A stretch of DNA of 64,000 nt from Chara braunii. Taxonomy: Eukaryota > Streptophyta > Charophyceae > Charales > Characeae. Each line of letters opens with the position of its first letter. The first letter of the stretch is position 1. Shown piece by piece: positions 10,480-21,327 of the stretch. Below the pieces are notes generated by a model. The model was not told the origin of the DNA. It saw only the letters and a list, made by a program, of their open reading frames with translations, and ran no database searches. Made by a program: the position numbers and the translations under genes. The DNA lies in the NCBI GenBank assembly GCA_003427395.1, contig BFEA01000193.1:2071839-2135838 (forward strand), in the 5' to 3' direction.

Positions 10480-10985
10480 AGACTAAACGATGGTTGCAAA
10501 CTCACTGCCTGCTTCCTCGTAATGAAATCTTTGTCTCAATTCATTCATTATTCGTTCTTCTTCTTCCTGCGCTTCTTGTAGTCTTCGAAACTCCTCGATC
10601 TTTCTCCTTTCTTCTCTCATAGTGTTTTCTAGTTATCTGACATTTTCCTCCATCATCTCAACAGGCGGTCGCGGTTCTGTTTGCTTTCCTTTTTCTTCTT
10701 TTCTTCTCTTCTTTCTTTCCTATTCTATTTTGGCAAATCCCTCGGCAACATACCGGTCAAGGACTATTTGTCCTTGCTTTATGAGGTCCTCAACCTTCTT
10801 TCCGGTCTCTATCAGTTGAACGGCGGTATCCGCAGTTTTCATATCACTTTCTGCAGCTTGCAAATTGAACTAATCATGGATCCGCTGCTCAATCTCTGGA
10901 CCGGCGTCGTGTACCTCACCGAGAAACTAATGGAGAAACCCGAGCAAAGTCTGCTTCCTTGTTTCAATTTGGCCACGGGTTTTTA
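10480..10985 (-). pseudogene. gag N-terminal coiled-coil of second gypsy element
   Basis: Minus-strand reading gives DTAVQLIETGKKVEDLIKQG, VLDRYVAEGFAKIE, an interrupting stop, a Lys/Arg/Glu cluster, then ENTMREERRKIEEFRRLQEA and NELRQRFHYEEAG. Glu/Arg/Leu periodicity suggests a coiled coil preceding the capsid. Stops show that it is not functional. Confidence 0.65.
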
Positions 10986-11066
10986 GTTCCCCCCCTTCCT
11001 CATCGGCGTAGACTATGAGAGGGATAGGGAAGAAATGAAGAGGAATGAACCGCGTCAAGATAGAGG

Positions 11067-11104
11067 CTGTCTCTTATACACATCTAGATGTGTATAAGAG
11101 ACAG
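11067..11104. other. Nextera mate-pair junction adapter (assembly contaminant)
   Basis: CTGTCTCTTATACACATCT is followed at once by its exact reverse complement (38 bases in all). This is the published Nextera circularisation junction built from two Tn5 mosaic ends. The 9 bases on both sides are identical (AGATAGAGG), the size of a Tn5 target duplication. It is not organismal DNA. Confidence 0.98.
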
Positions 11105-11469
11105 AGATAGAGGCACGCAAACATTTCCAAAGGGAGTTCATTTTTCCATACGTGTAGATGTCGCACGATGAATAAAATCAGAAGACAATAATAAATTCCG
11201 CGGCACACGCAACTTTTACAGCAAGAAACAAACAAGACAAATACAACGAAGAAGGTTCTCAATCGATTTCTAAGTCTAACTTTGTTGTTTGTTTCCTATG
11301 TGATGATGTCCTACAGCTACAGGTACCGCAGCCACAACCACTGCTGTCAAGACAACGACACACTTCTGAGTACACACAGCATCCACGGAACAGACAACAA
11401 GTGAGTAGAGAGTCAGCACAGCAACACAGTTAGAGGTTAGCTTGCAGAAACAATGTAACCCTCAACAAC

Positions 11470-11780
11470 AAGTGCACAGTCTTTGCATGCCACGTGTCAC
11501 CACTGGCATGCCAACGCAGCAATTATGCCACGTCAGCGTCAAGGACCGGAAAGGTGTACACGGAGGGATGCCATGTCAGCAATGCAGGTCTGCCACACAC
11601 TCAACCCCAGCATACCATGACAGCACATCATCAGCAAGCAATAATGACACTGGTACGTGCCACGTCAAACCATGCCCTGCATGCCACACAAACAATGCGC
11701 CACATCAGCGGTACCAATCTCTCTCTGCACCAGCGCCACGTCAGCACATTGCCAACGAAGCTCTTGCCGGCATTTTGAAA
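11470..11780 (+). repeat. region with recurrent TGCCACGTCA-like motif
   Basis: Versions of TGCCACGTCAGC recur irregularly (near 11526, 11565, 11657, 11698, 11732), plus a CACGTG near 11490. The core is the reverse complement of TGACGTGGCA, a plant bZIP-type target. A long reading frame on the plus strand is Cys/His-rich but looks like a by-product of the motif. The rest of 11105-11470 and 11780-12330 shows no recognised gene. Confidence 0.5.
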
Positions 11781-12328
11781 TCTTCAATTCAGCCTCATCA
11801 TCATCTTCAAGGGACAATTGCTCGCACGTGCAATACTACAATATCTAGACTTGCGGTATATACCACGCGCGTTAATAAACGCGTTTCATTTTGCACATGC
11901 GGCACCTCCCATTTACCTGGGTGCCATGCTAGCACCTGACAGCAGACAACAAATTGCGATGAAAGAGTTCGTAACGCCCGACCCAATGGACGTAAACGCT
12001 CCATTTGTTATCAAGAAAGCTCCATTTCTTTTAAAGATCTCAACACGGTTGCACACGCTCAAGAAGGAGAGAGGGAAAGCAGGAGAGAAAAACGCATTTC
12101 ACCTAACACATTTCCTCCTTTTGCTCTTCCTTCCTCGCACCTTTTTTCTCTTCCACCACCACGTCTTCTGCCTCCTCAAGATCTTCCTCTTCAACATTCT
12201 CCCTCGGTCTTTTTTCTTTGGAGCGGCCTTATGATTAACTACCTTGCACCAGGTATTTCAGGGTATCGATATTCCTTTCCATACTTCACTCTCTTCCTCC
12301 CAAAGCCCTACACACACCACATTGAGTC

Positions 12329-12330
<2 letters not shown>

Positions 12331-12404
<74 letters not shown>

Positions 12405-12419
12405 CGCGCGCGCGCGCGC
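12331..12419. repeat. compound microsatellite (CT)n(CG)n
   Basis: About 58 bases of CT dinucleotide pass directly into about 31 bases of CG dinucleotide. Long CG runs are prone to Z-DNA and are rare where cytosine methylation is high. Confidence 0.95.
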
Positions 12420-12696
12420 CATCCATCCACACCTCTCGTTGTGTGCGTCTACGTGCAACCGGACGCGCGACACGCTCGCCCTTATTCACATTGGAAAAAA
12501 AATGTGGTGCTAAGCCTTAACGCAAATTGAGAAAGCAAAGAAAAACGGAATGCACTCTCTATATCATTCCCAAATAAGGTAGTACGAAGGGAGGGAGGAC
12601 AGAGGGTCGAGGAAGGTAACGCCACCGGAGGAAGGAGCACAAATGCGACGGCGGGAAGAAGGAAGGAGAATGGGAGGAAGAAGGGAGGGCCGATGA

Positions 12697-13125
12697 TTAG
12701 CACCAAAAGCACGTCCGGATGGATTCACGATGAGCACGCATCAACGGTGAGCACGCATCCACGGTGACCACGTCTGGAGAAGCATGAAAATCACGGATCA
12801 ATGATGAGCACGTCCGGATGGATTCACGATGAGCACCGAGCATGACAAGCACGCATCCACGGTGATCATCGGTGGATGGATTCACGATGAGCACGTCAGG
12901 ATGGATTCACGATGAGCACGTCAGGATGGATTCGCGATGAGCACATCAGGATGGATTCACGATGAGCACGCATCCACGGTGATCACCGAGCATGAAAAGC
13001 ACGGATGGATGATGAGTACGAAAAGCACGCATCAACGATGAGCACGAAAAGCACGGATCAATGATGAGCATGAAAAGCACGTATCAACGATGAGCACGAA
13101 AAGCACGGATCAATGATGAGCATGA
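12697..13125. repeat. minisatellite based on GATGAGCACG
   Basis: Degenerate units of about 20-22 bases such as GGATGGATTCACGATGAGCA alternate with AAGCACGGATCAATGATGAG. The array runs into the N gap. Confidence 0.9.
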
Positions 13126-14025
13126 NNNNNNNNNNNNNNNNNNNNNNNNNNNNNNNNNNNNNNNNNNNNNNNNNNNNNNNNNNNNNNNNNNNNNNNNNNN
13201 NNNNNNNNNNNNNNNNNNNNNNNNNNNNNNNNNNNNNNNNNNNNNNNNNNNNNNNNNNNNNNNNNNNNNNNNNNNNNNNNNNNNNNNNNNNNNNNNNNNN
13301 NNNNNNNNNNNNNNNNNNNNNNNNNNNNNNNNNNNNNNNNNNNNNNNNNNNNNNNNNNNNNNNNNNNNNNNNNNNNNNNNNNNNNNNNNNNNNNNNNNNN
13401 NNNNNNNNNNNNNNNNNNNNNNNNNNNNNNNNNNNNNNNNNNNNNNNNNNNNNNNNNNNNNNNNNNNNNNNNNNNNNNNNNNNNNNNNNNNNNNNNNNNN
13501 NNNNNNNNNNNNNNNNNNNNNNNNNNNNNNNNNNNNNNNNNNNNNNNNNNNNNNNNNNNNNNNNNNNNNNNNNNNNNNNNNNNNNNNNNNNNNNNNNNNN
13601 NNNNNNNNNNNNNNNNNNNNNNNNNNNNNNNNNNNNNNNNNNNNNNNNNNNNNNNNNNNNNNNNNNNNNNNNNNNNNNNNNNNNNNNNNNNNNNNNNNNN
13701 NNNNNNNNNNNNNNNNNNNNNNNNNNNNNNNNNNNNNNNNNNNNNNNNNNNNNNNNNNNNNNNNNNNNNNNNNNNNNNNNNNNNNNNNNNNNNNNNNNNN
13801 NNNNNNNNNNNNNNNNNNNNNNNNNNNNNNNNNNNNNNNNNNNNNNNNNNNNNNNNNNNNNNNNNNNNNNNNNNNNNNNNNNNNNNNNNNNNNNNNNNNN
13901 NNNNNNNNNNNNNNNNNNNNNNNNNNNNNNNNNNNNNNNNNNNNNNNNNNNNNNNNNNNNNNNNNNNNNNNNNNNNNNNNNNNNNNNNNNNNNNNNNNNN
14001 NNNNNNNNNNNNNNNNNNNNNNNNN
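13126..14025. other. assembly gap (900 N)
   Basis: Uninterrupted N. The same GATGAGCAC satellite and GT/GA repeats flank both sides, so the gap probably hides more satellite. Any reading frame across it is meaningless. Confidence 1.
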
Positions 14026-14029
14026 GCTC

Positions 14030-14064
<35 letters not shown>

Positions 14065-14275
14065 CGGAGAAAGAGCAATGAGCACCAAGGAGAGCACCAA
14101 AGGAGTGAACACGATGAGCAGCAATGAAGACGAAGCACGGATCCGATCACGGATGAGCACCGGCCAGCAAATCGAACCACGATGAGCACCAAATCGAACC
14201 AAAGCACGATGAGCACCGAGCACCAAATCGAACCACGATGAGCACCAAGCACCCTCCCCGTCGAGAAGGAGAGCA

Positions 14276-14338
<63 letters not shown>

Positions 14339-14600
14339 CAATGAGCACCAAGGAGAGCACCAAAGGAGCGAACACGGTGAGCAGCAATGAAGACAAAGCA
14401 TGGATCCGAGCATGGATGAGCACCGGGCAGCAAATCGAACCACGATGAGCATCAAATCGAACCAAAGCACGATGAGCAGCAAGCACCAAATCGAACCACG
14501 ATGAGCACCGAGCACCAGATCGAACAACGAACCACGGCGACCACCAAAGAGAGAGCACAGTGAGAGAGAGAGAGAGAGAGAGGCACCCGTAGAGCACCGA
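14026..14600. repeat. higher-order tandem repeat, unit about 250 bp
   Basis: Each unit has a (TG)n(AG)n start, then GCAATGAGCACCAAGGAGAG, a GATGAGCA series with CAAATCGAACCA blocks and a closing AAGGAGAGCACAGTG. Two units are visible (about 14026-14275 and 14276-14560), and a third AG tract begins at 14561. They are the distal part of the satellite interrupted by the gap. Confidence 0.85.
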
Positions 14601-14844
14601 CCGGCGAGCACACGCGCATGGACCACGGAGCACACAGGCGCACGTCGAGAAAGAGAGACGAAGTGTCGGGCGATTGGAGAAGTAGTCGTGGGCGGCAACA
14701 ACATTGCGCGCGGGCGATTGGAGCGGTGGGCCGACGGAAAAGCAGGCATGGCAAGTGTAGTATCTGTTCTGATCAGTCGGGCGGGCGAACGGGCGCCTCC
14801 GGTAGCCTCCGGTAGCGATATCTCACGGCCCGACTCACAGCCCG

Positions 14845-14984
14845 ATATCTCACGGCCTGAATTGCAGGCCGGTAACGCGCCCCGGACGGCCCAGATCGCA
14901 GGCCGATCAGAAAGTGTTCTGATCGGCCTGCGATCTGGGCCGTCTGCGGCACGTTACCGGCCTGCGATTCAGGCCGTGAGATAT
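14845..14984. repeat. nested foldback: 68-bp inverted repeat with 4-base loop
   Basis: The left arm 14845-14912 and the right arm 14917-14984 are near-perfect reverse complements separated by AGTG. The arms themselves contain smaller palindromes of the form GGCCTG...CAGGCC (four in total), so the DNA could form a branched cruciform or a long hairpin RNA. A partial extra copy of the arm start (GATATCTCACGGCC) lies at about 14817-14830. It could be a MITE, a foldback transposon or a small-RNA precursor. Confidence 0.9.
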
Positions 14985-15129
14985 GACGTTTAGCAGTTCT
15001 TTAGTAGGTGTAGATATATATGTCCAGTTTTTCCGAGGGATGCTCAAGGTTATGGGTTGAGTTTCCAGCCTTCCCAGCCTATTCTGCCCTATGCGGGGAT
15101 CAGTACCCCAGCTCCTAACGCTGGCATGA

Positions 15130-16130
15130 CCTGGAAAGCCTAACCAACTTTCACAACCAGCCCGGAGGCCCAAGCCAAAAATCTCCACTGGTGAACCCGA
15201 AGCGTGTACCCTCCATCAATCTGGCAGTGCATCCCAGAGACTGGTGTTAGGATAATCCTACCGGACCTCATAAATTTTGCTCTGGACCAAGGGCAAAGGA
15301 GCATGCCACTTCTCCCCTGAATTGGGAGGTCACAGTGAGCCACCTCATCCCCCCCCAATTGCCAAAAACGTTCATGTTGACGACAACGGAGGATGAGGTG
15401 GGGAAAGTTCTCTATACCTTCATCACACTGTGTGCAATGAGCATGCTGATGACGACTTTTCGTGGATAACCGTTCCAACATAGCGACTGCTAGGTGCACG
15501 AGCAACAACAACCCCACTTGCCTCTGGTCCCGGAGTGTGGGCTGAAAGAAATGAACCTAGTCCCGGGTACCACATGTATCCAGCTCCGTAGTGGAATCCA
15601 TCCGCACTTCCAGTGACGTAACCATACCTTCGCCTATGCATTATATAGTGGCAGCTACGCACGTGTAGCTCACACCGTTGGCCTGGGCCGGCTTGAGATG
15701 ATGTGGCAGAGTTGGATCCGCCCTGCACTGTATAGCACCTTGCTGTGACTTAAATGGAAGGGGCAGGCTACCTTGAGCTTGGCATATCCAATTTCGGGGC
15801 TCAAATGTAAGGGCTTGAGCTGGTGTGGCAATCTTGAAAGGGTGAAGAGCCGCGGGACAGGGTCGGCCTTTTATCTTTCAGCACTGCGACGGAGTAAATT
15901 TGCTCATCGCCCACCACAACCCGCCCTCCCTGCAGTCCTACAAGTGGGGCTCCCAACGCACACTGGCCATCCACCACCCCCTATTCACATGTCAGGTAGC
16001 GGTGGACCCAAGCACTTGCTCCACCTACAGGACCGATCTCAGCTCCCCCCGCTGGCAGATCATACGTACAATTAAATTCGCTTATGCTTTGATGCTACCA
16101 AAGGTTGGCAACAATCAGGGTTGCCATTAA
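15130..16130 (-). mobile_element. LINE (non-LTR) ORF2 remnant, C-terminal part
   Basis: On the minus strand, 15517-15140 encodes VAMLERLSTKSRHQHAHCTQ and DEGIENFPHLILRCRQHERF. The C-x2-C...H-x4-C arrangement is the zf-RVT zinc-binding domain found after the reverse transcriptase in plant LINEs, followed by a W-rich tail. Upstream (15730-16130) broken frames contain fragments compatible with the RT-to-zinc linker. Stops and frameshifts show that it is dead. The nested foldback lies just beyond its 3' side. Confidence 0.65.
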
Positions 16131-16573
16131 ACCACAGTGCGCTTCCCAGCTAGAAAATCAAAGTTGCGGCATGCATGCTGCTGCAGCTAGGGGGAAGCAG
16201 CGGGACAAAGTCGAAAGTCCGAAAGTCCAAATTTGCAGCAGCATCCTGGGAAAGTCCGGTATGTTCCGAAACTGGCATACGGAGACCGGTACCGGTCTGA
16301 AGTCAACAGAAATCTCAATTGAGCTGCATTGCAGCAGCTCTGCTGGACGCTTGTGTGATCAGACAGACAGTCGTTCGGAGAGGTAGAGGAAGGAGATGGG
16401 TGCAAGGGCACCATAGCTAGGGTTGAGTGGGAAGAAGAAGACCGCCATAGCGATTAGGGGTAGTGGGTGAGAGAGGCGAGTGCACTCAGAGAGCTTAGTG
16501 TGAGCAACCCAAGGAGAGGCGATTGGCCGCCAGGTTGCTGAAACAAAGGTGAAGATCCCATGGACCCGAACTT

Positions 16574-16684
16574 AAGTCCCGCGTCATGGTTTAATAAATA
16601 TCGAGTGGCAGCATTAACATCTGAGCCAAATTGAACAAAAGCAGCTACTTCACAACATTGTGCAAGTTCTTTCACAACGAGCTT
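16574..16684 (-). pseudogene. atp1: nuclear insertion of mitochondrial atp1 (ATP synthase alpha) fragment
   Basis: The minus strand reads KLVVKELAQCCEVAAFVQFG then SDVNAATRYLLNHDAGL. This follows the C-terminal part of F1-ATPase alpha: the K-L-x-L-A-Q-x-x-E-V-A-A-F helix and the F-G-S-D-x-x-A-A-T-x-x-L-L-N-R-G loop. E-V-A-A-F plus L-L-N is the mitochondrial/alphaproteobacterial style rather than the plastid one. Only about 37 codons match; flanking residues do not. It is therefore best read as a short mitochondrial DNA insertion (NUMT), not a gene. Confidence 0.6.
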
Positions 16685-17504
16685 GAATCTTTGCAGCGAG
16701 TTCTGCGGCATACGAATCAATGGCAGAGGGCACGACCTGCAAAACTCAACCCGGACACTGGTCCAAGTCAAGAGGAAATTGCACAAGGGGAAACATACGC
16801 AGGTCCATTCCAGGGAATGGGCAATCCACAAAGCTCATGAAAGGACAGGAAACCAACAGGACCAGCAGCTGGCAACACCTCAGGCCCAACTGAACAACAA
16901 AGGCAACACATGGGAAGCTGAGCAGAGAGAACTCAGATCAGGAGCAGGAGAAGAGGAACAGAAGGGCAAAACAAGAGACAGGAAAAGCAGCAACACAGGA
17001 TTCACCTACAGGTCGCAGACGACTCCTTTGGATCAGCGGCCAAGGGAGCAAAGGAACAGGAACCACAACAGGGAAGCAAATGCGGGAAAGGGTTCTCATG
17101 GGGCACAACGAGCAGGACGCAGCAGAGCCAAAGTGGAACAAAATACAGTACGACAGGCTGGGTGTTGAACTCTTCAGCACCCTTAGCAGGAAGGGGCATA
17201 CAGGGCCATGTCAACCACTGTTACACCACTAACACGAGGAAAGCCCATACCCTCCTTTCCCAGAAAGGGACAGACACTGGAGGCATCCAGACAGCCCGTG
17301 CTGGTTTCCCATTGGATGCACTGGATTTTGTGTTGACGGGATCCAACAGCACAGGGGTTCCAGAGTTAAAGCGCAGGGGTTTCCAGAGTTTCCCGGAGGA
17401 GCCAGACAGTTTGGTGTGGGCCCCACTCATTTCCAGAGCTTCCAAAACTTTCCAGCCGCCCCACCTATACCGCCTCCACTTGGCCACCTATTTCACGCAA
17501 AGAG

Positions 17505-17845
17505 CGGGAGCGGGTGGCTCTTCACTGTGGAGTCCGGAAAATTTCCAAGACCCAATCAAATTTGACGGCGAGCATGTGGAAACTGAGGCCTTTTTTCTTT
17601 TCTCAGCGGTTTCTTGCCAGGCAGGGCTCTTGTCTCTGGAGTCCAGAAACTTTCCAAGGCCCAATCAGATTCGATGGCGAGCATGTGGAAACAGAGGCCT
17701 TTTTCTTTTTTTCAGCGGTTTCTTCCCAGGTGGGTGGATCTTCTCTGTGGAGTCCGAAAATTTTCCAAGGCCTTTTTCTTTTTCTCAGCGGTTTCTTCCC
17801 AGGCGGGTGGCTCTTCTCTGTGGAGTCCGAAAAACTCCCAAACAC
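17505..17845 (+). repeat. tandem repeat with CTTTTTCTCAG-type segments
   Basis: Three to four units share TGTGGAGTCCGAAAA, TTTCCAAGGCC, TTTTTCTTTTTCTCAGCGG and TTTCTTCCCAGG. The first two units are about 120 bases and contain GGCGAGCATGTGGAAAC; later ones are about 85 bases and lack it. Each unit contains a polypyrimidine-plus-AG string resembling a 3' splice site, so spurious splice predictions are likely. No gene was accepted in 16700-17500. Confidence 0.85.
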
Positions 17846-18227
17846 CTTTCCAGAAGTTGTGACCCGCCTGTGGAATCTCGCCCTTAGACTCGCACCCCAC
17901 ACTTGGACCCCCCGCCTCCACGGGACAACTTTTGAGATCCAACATGCTTCCATGCTGAACAGCCAAACTACGTGGCAAACGTTTTCACTCAGTTCCAGTT
18001 TGGCCGATCTGAACCGTCGCACCATCCAGGGGGAGTCAAGGGTCGGGGGCTGGGGGGGGGCAACCCCTTCCACAGCCAACGGAATAGATTAGATGTGGAA
18101 CCGAGACAAGGAGCCTACTTTCTGGATAAGGAAAGTTTTCCTTATTGGGCCACCCCAACCTACTAACCTGCCCAAAATTTGTGCTGCTGCGGGATCATGT
18201 TTCCCCTTTCCCACCGCCCGGGGTTCG

Positions 18228-18435
18228 GTTAGGGTTTGGTGGAAGCTTTGCAAGCGCCCAACTACCGCCACAGGCAGTTAGGGCCAGCCCTTAGTAGATA
18301 TACCTGTGTGTCACAGAGGAGGGGCCCTCCAGGCACAGTTAGGCTTGGATGAAGCTATCCAAGTGCCGAACTACCTTCAGGTAGTGGGGTCCAGCCCTTA
18401 GTAGATATAATACACCTGAGTATCACAGAGGAGGC
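18228..18435 (+). repeat. two-copy tandem repeat, period about 110 bp
   Basis: Both copies carry a GAAGCTTTGCAAGCGCC-like start, AACTACC, GGCCAGCCCTTAGTAGATAT and a TCACAGAGGAGG end, with local differences. Confidence 0.75.
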
Positions 18436-18584
18436 GGGGCTCTGCAAAGAAGAGGTCTGCGGGAACCTGTCTGCCTCTGCGAGCTACCTTTTCGGGACAT
18501 GCTTGTAAGTATCGGGCACCGGGGCCTGTTGGGATAACACCTCTTTGGTGGGGAAAACAACTAATTCATTTCATTCATCGATGG

Positions 18585-18650
18585 ACGATTCCAACTCAGG
18601 TCTGCAGTTGACCAGTTCATTGGTGTACCAACTGAGCTAGGCCCGTTGGT
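18585..18650 (-). mobile_element. tRNA-derived SINE head fragment
   Basis: The minus strand reads GGGCCTAGCTCAGTTGGTAC, an RNA polymerase III A box (TRGYNNANNNGG) like that of the SINE at 29018. A clear B box is not preserved. Short fragment. Confidence 0.45.
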
Positions 18651-18779
18651 TCTGACGTATTTTCTTGTGTTTTTTTTTTTTTATGCACTGGCACACACTC
18701 CTTTTTTTTTTATGCACTGGCACACACTCCTCACATGAGTACACGGAAGTCTTATACCTGCCAAGCAGCGTGTAAATAC

Positions 18780-18990
18780 CTGGACGCTCAGTTTTTCTCC
18801 TCTGTAGGCGGGCTCGGTTTTTCTCCTCAGTAGGAGGGCTCGGTTTTTCTCCTCGGTAGGGGGCAGCAGAAAGAGCGATGTGGGGTTTAGGAGTGAGCCT
18901 CATTTTGTTGGCTCGTTTTTTTCTCCTCGGTAGGGGGCAGCAGAAAGAGGGCTGTGGGGTTAGGAGTGAGCGTCATTTTGTTATAGGGAG
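18780..18990 (+). repeat. tandem repeat with GGCTCGGTTTTTCTCCTCGG
   Basis: Four iterations of a 27-30 base unit containing TTTTTCTCCTC(G/A)GTAGG; the last two are extended by GGGGCAGCAGAAAGAG and GTCATTTTGTTATAGGGAG pieces that are themselves repeated. There are also two 39-base copies at 18670-18730 with TTTATGCACTGGCACACACT. Confidence 0.85.
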
Positions 18991-19139
18991 TCATTTTGTT
19001 ATAGGGAGCCTGGGCTCCGCTGGCCCGCGTTAGGGCCAGATCACAAGACCCCTCAGACAGGACCTTCAGACAACCGTGTAGGTCCGAGTCTACTGCAGTG
19101 TTCGCTCTTGCGGCTCTTTTATCCAGGGGGTTGATCCCC

Positions 19140-19275
19140 TCGGGGTGGGGGTCCCACCTCGTACAAAGCGAAACTGGGTAATGCTCCCAGCCTTCCCCGG
19201 TAGACTGTGAGGACCCCCGCGACAAGATATTTATTCGACCTATAAGCCTCACCCGGTAGACTGTGAGGACCCCGG
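19140..19275. repeat. dispersed repeat with 54-bp internal duplication
   Basis: GGTAGACTGTGAGGACCCC occurs at 19199 and 19253. The nearby ACTGGGTAATGCTCCCAG reappears in inverted orientation at about 31756-31772. This suggests a dispersed element body of unknown class. Confidence 0.5.
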
Positions 19276-19874
19276 CCTCAAGATAGTTATTCGAACTATA
19301 GCCTTGGGCACTGGGCCCCTGATTTGGGATGTGGGCGGCCGGATGTCTTATACCACGGCCACCTAACGGAACCCCTGCACAGTACAAGTGGGTGTGTGTT
19401 GTGGCCACTGTGCCGCACTCCGTGCCAAATGTCAAAACCTGGCAAAGCGAGCAAGTCATTCCGTTAAAATTGGGTCAATGCACTCCATTTCATTTCTCAC
19501 ACTGGCCACGTGGTGCCACGAGGCCTCTTGATGTGGCAATGAAATGCAGGTGAGTGGGTGTGCTCGGAGTGTGTGTGTGTGTGTGTGTCGCTTCAGCATA
19601 CGATCATGCCACTCACCCCACGCACCACACCGGCAAAGGAATGCAAAGGCTCCCCTTCATATGTACGTATTAGAAAAAATTAAGGATTGTGAGCACCGAG
19701 AGATAGATAGCCATAGGTGAATGACATGGTGACAAGCTGTGTGTGAAAGATGGTAAACTCCAGGACATCTACAGCGCGGCGAAAATTCAAAAGCGTCAGC
19801 AAAGGCATGACCGGCGATGGTGCAATCCAACGGCTCCCAGTGATTAGATGAGATCCGTAATCACGGAACCCCTA

Positions 19875-19909
19875 GCAATCGCAATCGCAATCGCAATCGC
19901 AATCGCAAT
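19875..19909. repeat. hexanucleotide microsatellite (GCAATC)n
   Basis: Five to six perfect GCAATC units. Confidence 0.95.
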
Positions 19910-20096
19910 GGCGATGTAAAAGCATCGGCAACGGACCTTTTTTTTGCTAACAAAAGTACTGCACCACGGTTGACCGGCGCCCGTGGCCCATTTTGAAGGA
20001 GCTTCTGGTTCTGGTCTCGAGTATCCACAGGTCTCCGTAATCCGATCTGCAAATCTCACGGCCACAATGTGGACACGTTGAAAACATAGTCGAAAC

Positions 20097-20160
20097 CAGA
20101 ACTAAACCTCCCCAAGTGGGGCGCCGAACCAGAACTAAACCTCCCCAAGTGGGGCGCCGC
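20097..20160. repeat. perfect 32-bp tandem duplication with hairpin
   Basis: Two identical units, each containing CTCCCCAAGTGGGGCGCC, whose CCCC/GGGG arms form a short stem. Confidence 0.9.
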
Positions 20161-20185
20161 CACGATTCCCTGTGATTCTGAATTA

Positions 20186-20296
20186 CTACCGTCTTCCCCC
20201 GAACACAACGCACCCTTATTTTGGCAGTATCTGGCCGGAAATATAGCTTGTATACATTCACTTTTAGGGTGCGTTATGTTCGCGGGAAGACGGTAG
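20186..20296. mobile_element. MITE copy 1 (CTACCGTCTTC termini), 111 bp
   Basis: The left end CTACCGTCTTCCCCCGAA and the right end TTCGCGGGAAGACGGTAG are inverted repeats of about 30 bases, continuing inward (AACGCACCC / GGGTGCGTT). It is the same size as copy 2 and related to copy 3 at 59538. No target duplication is evident. Confidence 0.85.
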
Positions 20297-20687
20297 TCGT
20301 GAACGACTTGCAGTAATTCCAGGAAAACAAAAAGAAAAGTACAGGCGATGGATACGAGCACAAGAATGACCGCCGCCGCTGAAGGATGCATTACATTACA
20401 TCCGATTCCAAATGATTTTCTAGTAGACAGCTCTCTCTGGTCCACGATCAGAAGCAACGAAACGGAGATCTGAACTGGAAGCCTTCCTTAAGAGGTAAAA
20501 ACTCCAATTAACCACTAAGTACGTGCGGACAAAACCAACGTAGCGGGCATGAACGATCGAGGGAGGAGAGAGAGGGGGGGGGGGAAAGGGAGGAAGGGGA
20601 CAGGCGGAAGACACTCCAAACACTCCCGCCTGAGTGAAAGCCACGTATCGTCATATCACAACAAACAATCCACACTTGTAAGCAAGA

Positions 20688-20798
20688 CTACCTTCCTCCC
20701 CCGAATACAACGGCCGGTCATTATCGCTGCATCTGAACCGAAAGTCGCGCCAAATGTAGCTATGATGGCAGGGCGTTCTATTCCGGTGAAAACAGTAG
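20688..20798. mobile_element. MITE copy 2 (same family), 111 bp, diverged
   Basis: The ends CTACCTTCCTCCCCCGAATA and TTCCGGTGAAAACAGTAG correspond to copy 1 with substitutions; internal GCCGGTCATTATCGCT matches copy 3. It is identical in length to copy 1. Confidence 0.75.
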
Positions 20799-21327
20799 GA
20801 TACCCCGAGGAACACGAGCATTCATTGGATGAAATTGCAGAGCTGCTGGGTGGGTGGAAGCCACACAAAATACGAACAAACAATTAACGAAAGTAAGATC
20901 AACATCGTCCAGAGCAAGTCCGAAGCAAAACAGCTTTTCTCAACGGGTGAGAAATCCTTCAACAACCACCCGCCACCCACGACGGTCAAACCTCTCCTCC
21001 CCCCACCCCCCCTTTCCTTGTCTACGGCAAACGGATGACGGGGATTCTACCAACCCCACTTACCCTCCGAGAGGGAGACAACAGCCCCAACAACAACAGC
21101 AGGGAAAAAGAGTGAACCCTATCAAATCATTACCTCTCGTTTCCAGATGCTGCCTGACCGTTGAAGCGATAACATCTGTCTGTAGCGCTCATCCATCCAA
21201 AAATCCCCCCGGTATCTTTTTTTTCCTTCAAGAATTCGAACATAGTGTAAATTTGTCTCCATGGAAAAAGAGTCCTTCCGAGAGTAAACAAACTCCTTCA
21301 CGGATTCAGCACCGCGTATGGGAACAT

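Larger units (their letters stand above)
7350..10985 (-). mobile_element. second Ty3/gypsy element, internally deleted
   Basis: Read on the minus strand, from high to low coordinate: a gag N-terminus (about 10985-10480), capsid (10128-9646), zinc knuckle (near 9270), protease (8984-8772), integrase zinc-domain/core (8476-8050) and integrase C-terminus (about 7700-7400). Reverse transcriptase and RNase H are absent; only about 300 bases separate protease from integrase, so roughly 2 kb has been lost. Its Gag and protease differ from those of the first element, so this is another lineage. No LTRs were recognised. Confidence 0.85.

Noticed and set aside
9937-10819. Phe/Leu-rich plus-strand frames suggesting a membrane protein
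   Set aside because: They are the antisense of Lys/Glu-rich gag of the minus-strand gypsy element.
13084-14433. Long open frame on minus across the N gap
   Set aside because: More than 300 codons are N, and the rest is satellite-derived Leu/Ser and His/Thr repeats.
16683-17168. 161-codon plus-strand frame rich in Gln, Arg and Lys
   Set aside because: It overlaps the atp1-like insertion antisense and has no recognisable domain; composition alone can keep it open.
18887-19459. 190-codon minus-strand frame
   Set aside because: It spans several unrelated repeats (18.9 kb tandem array and the 19.2 kb duplication), so it cannot be one ancestral gene.
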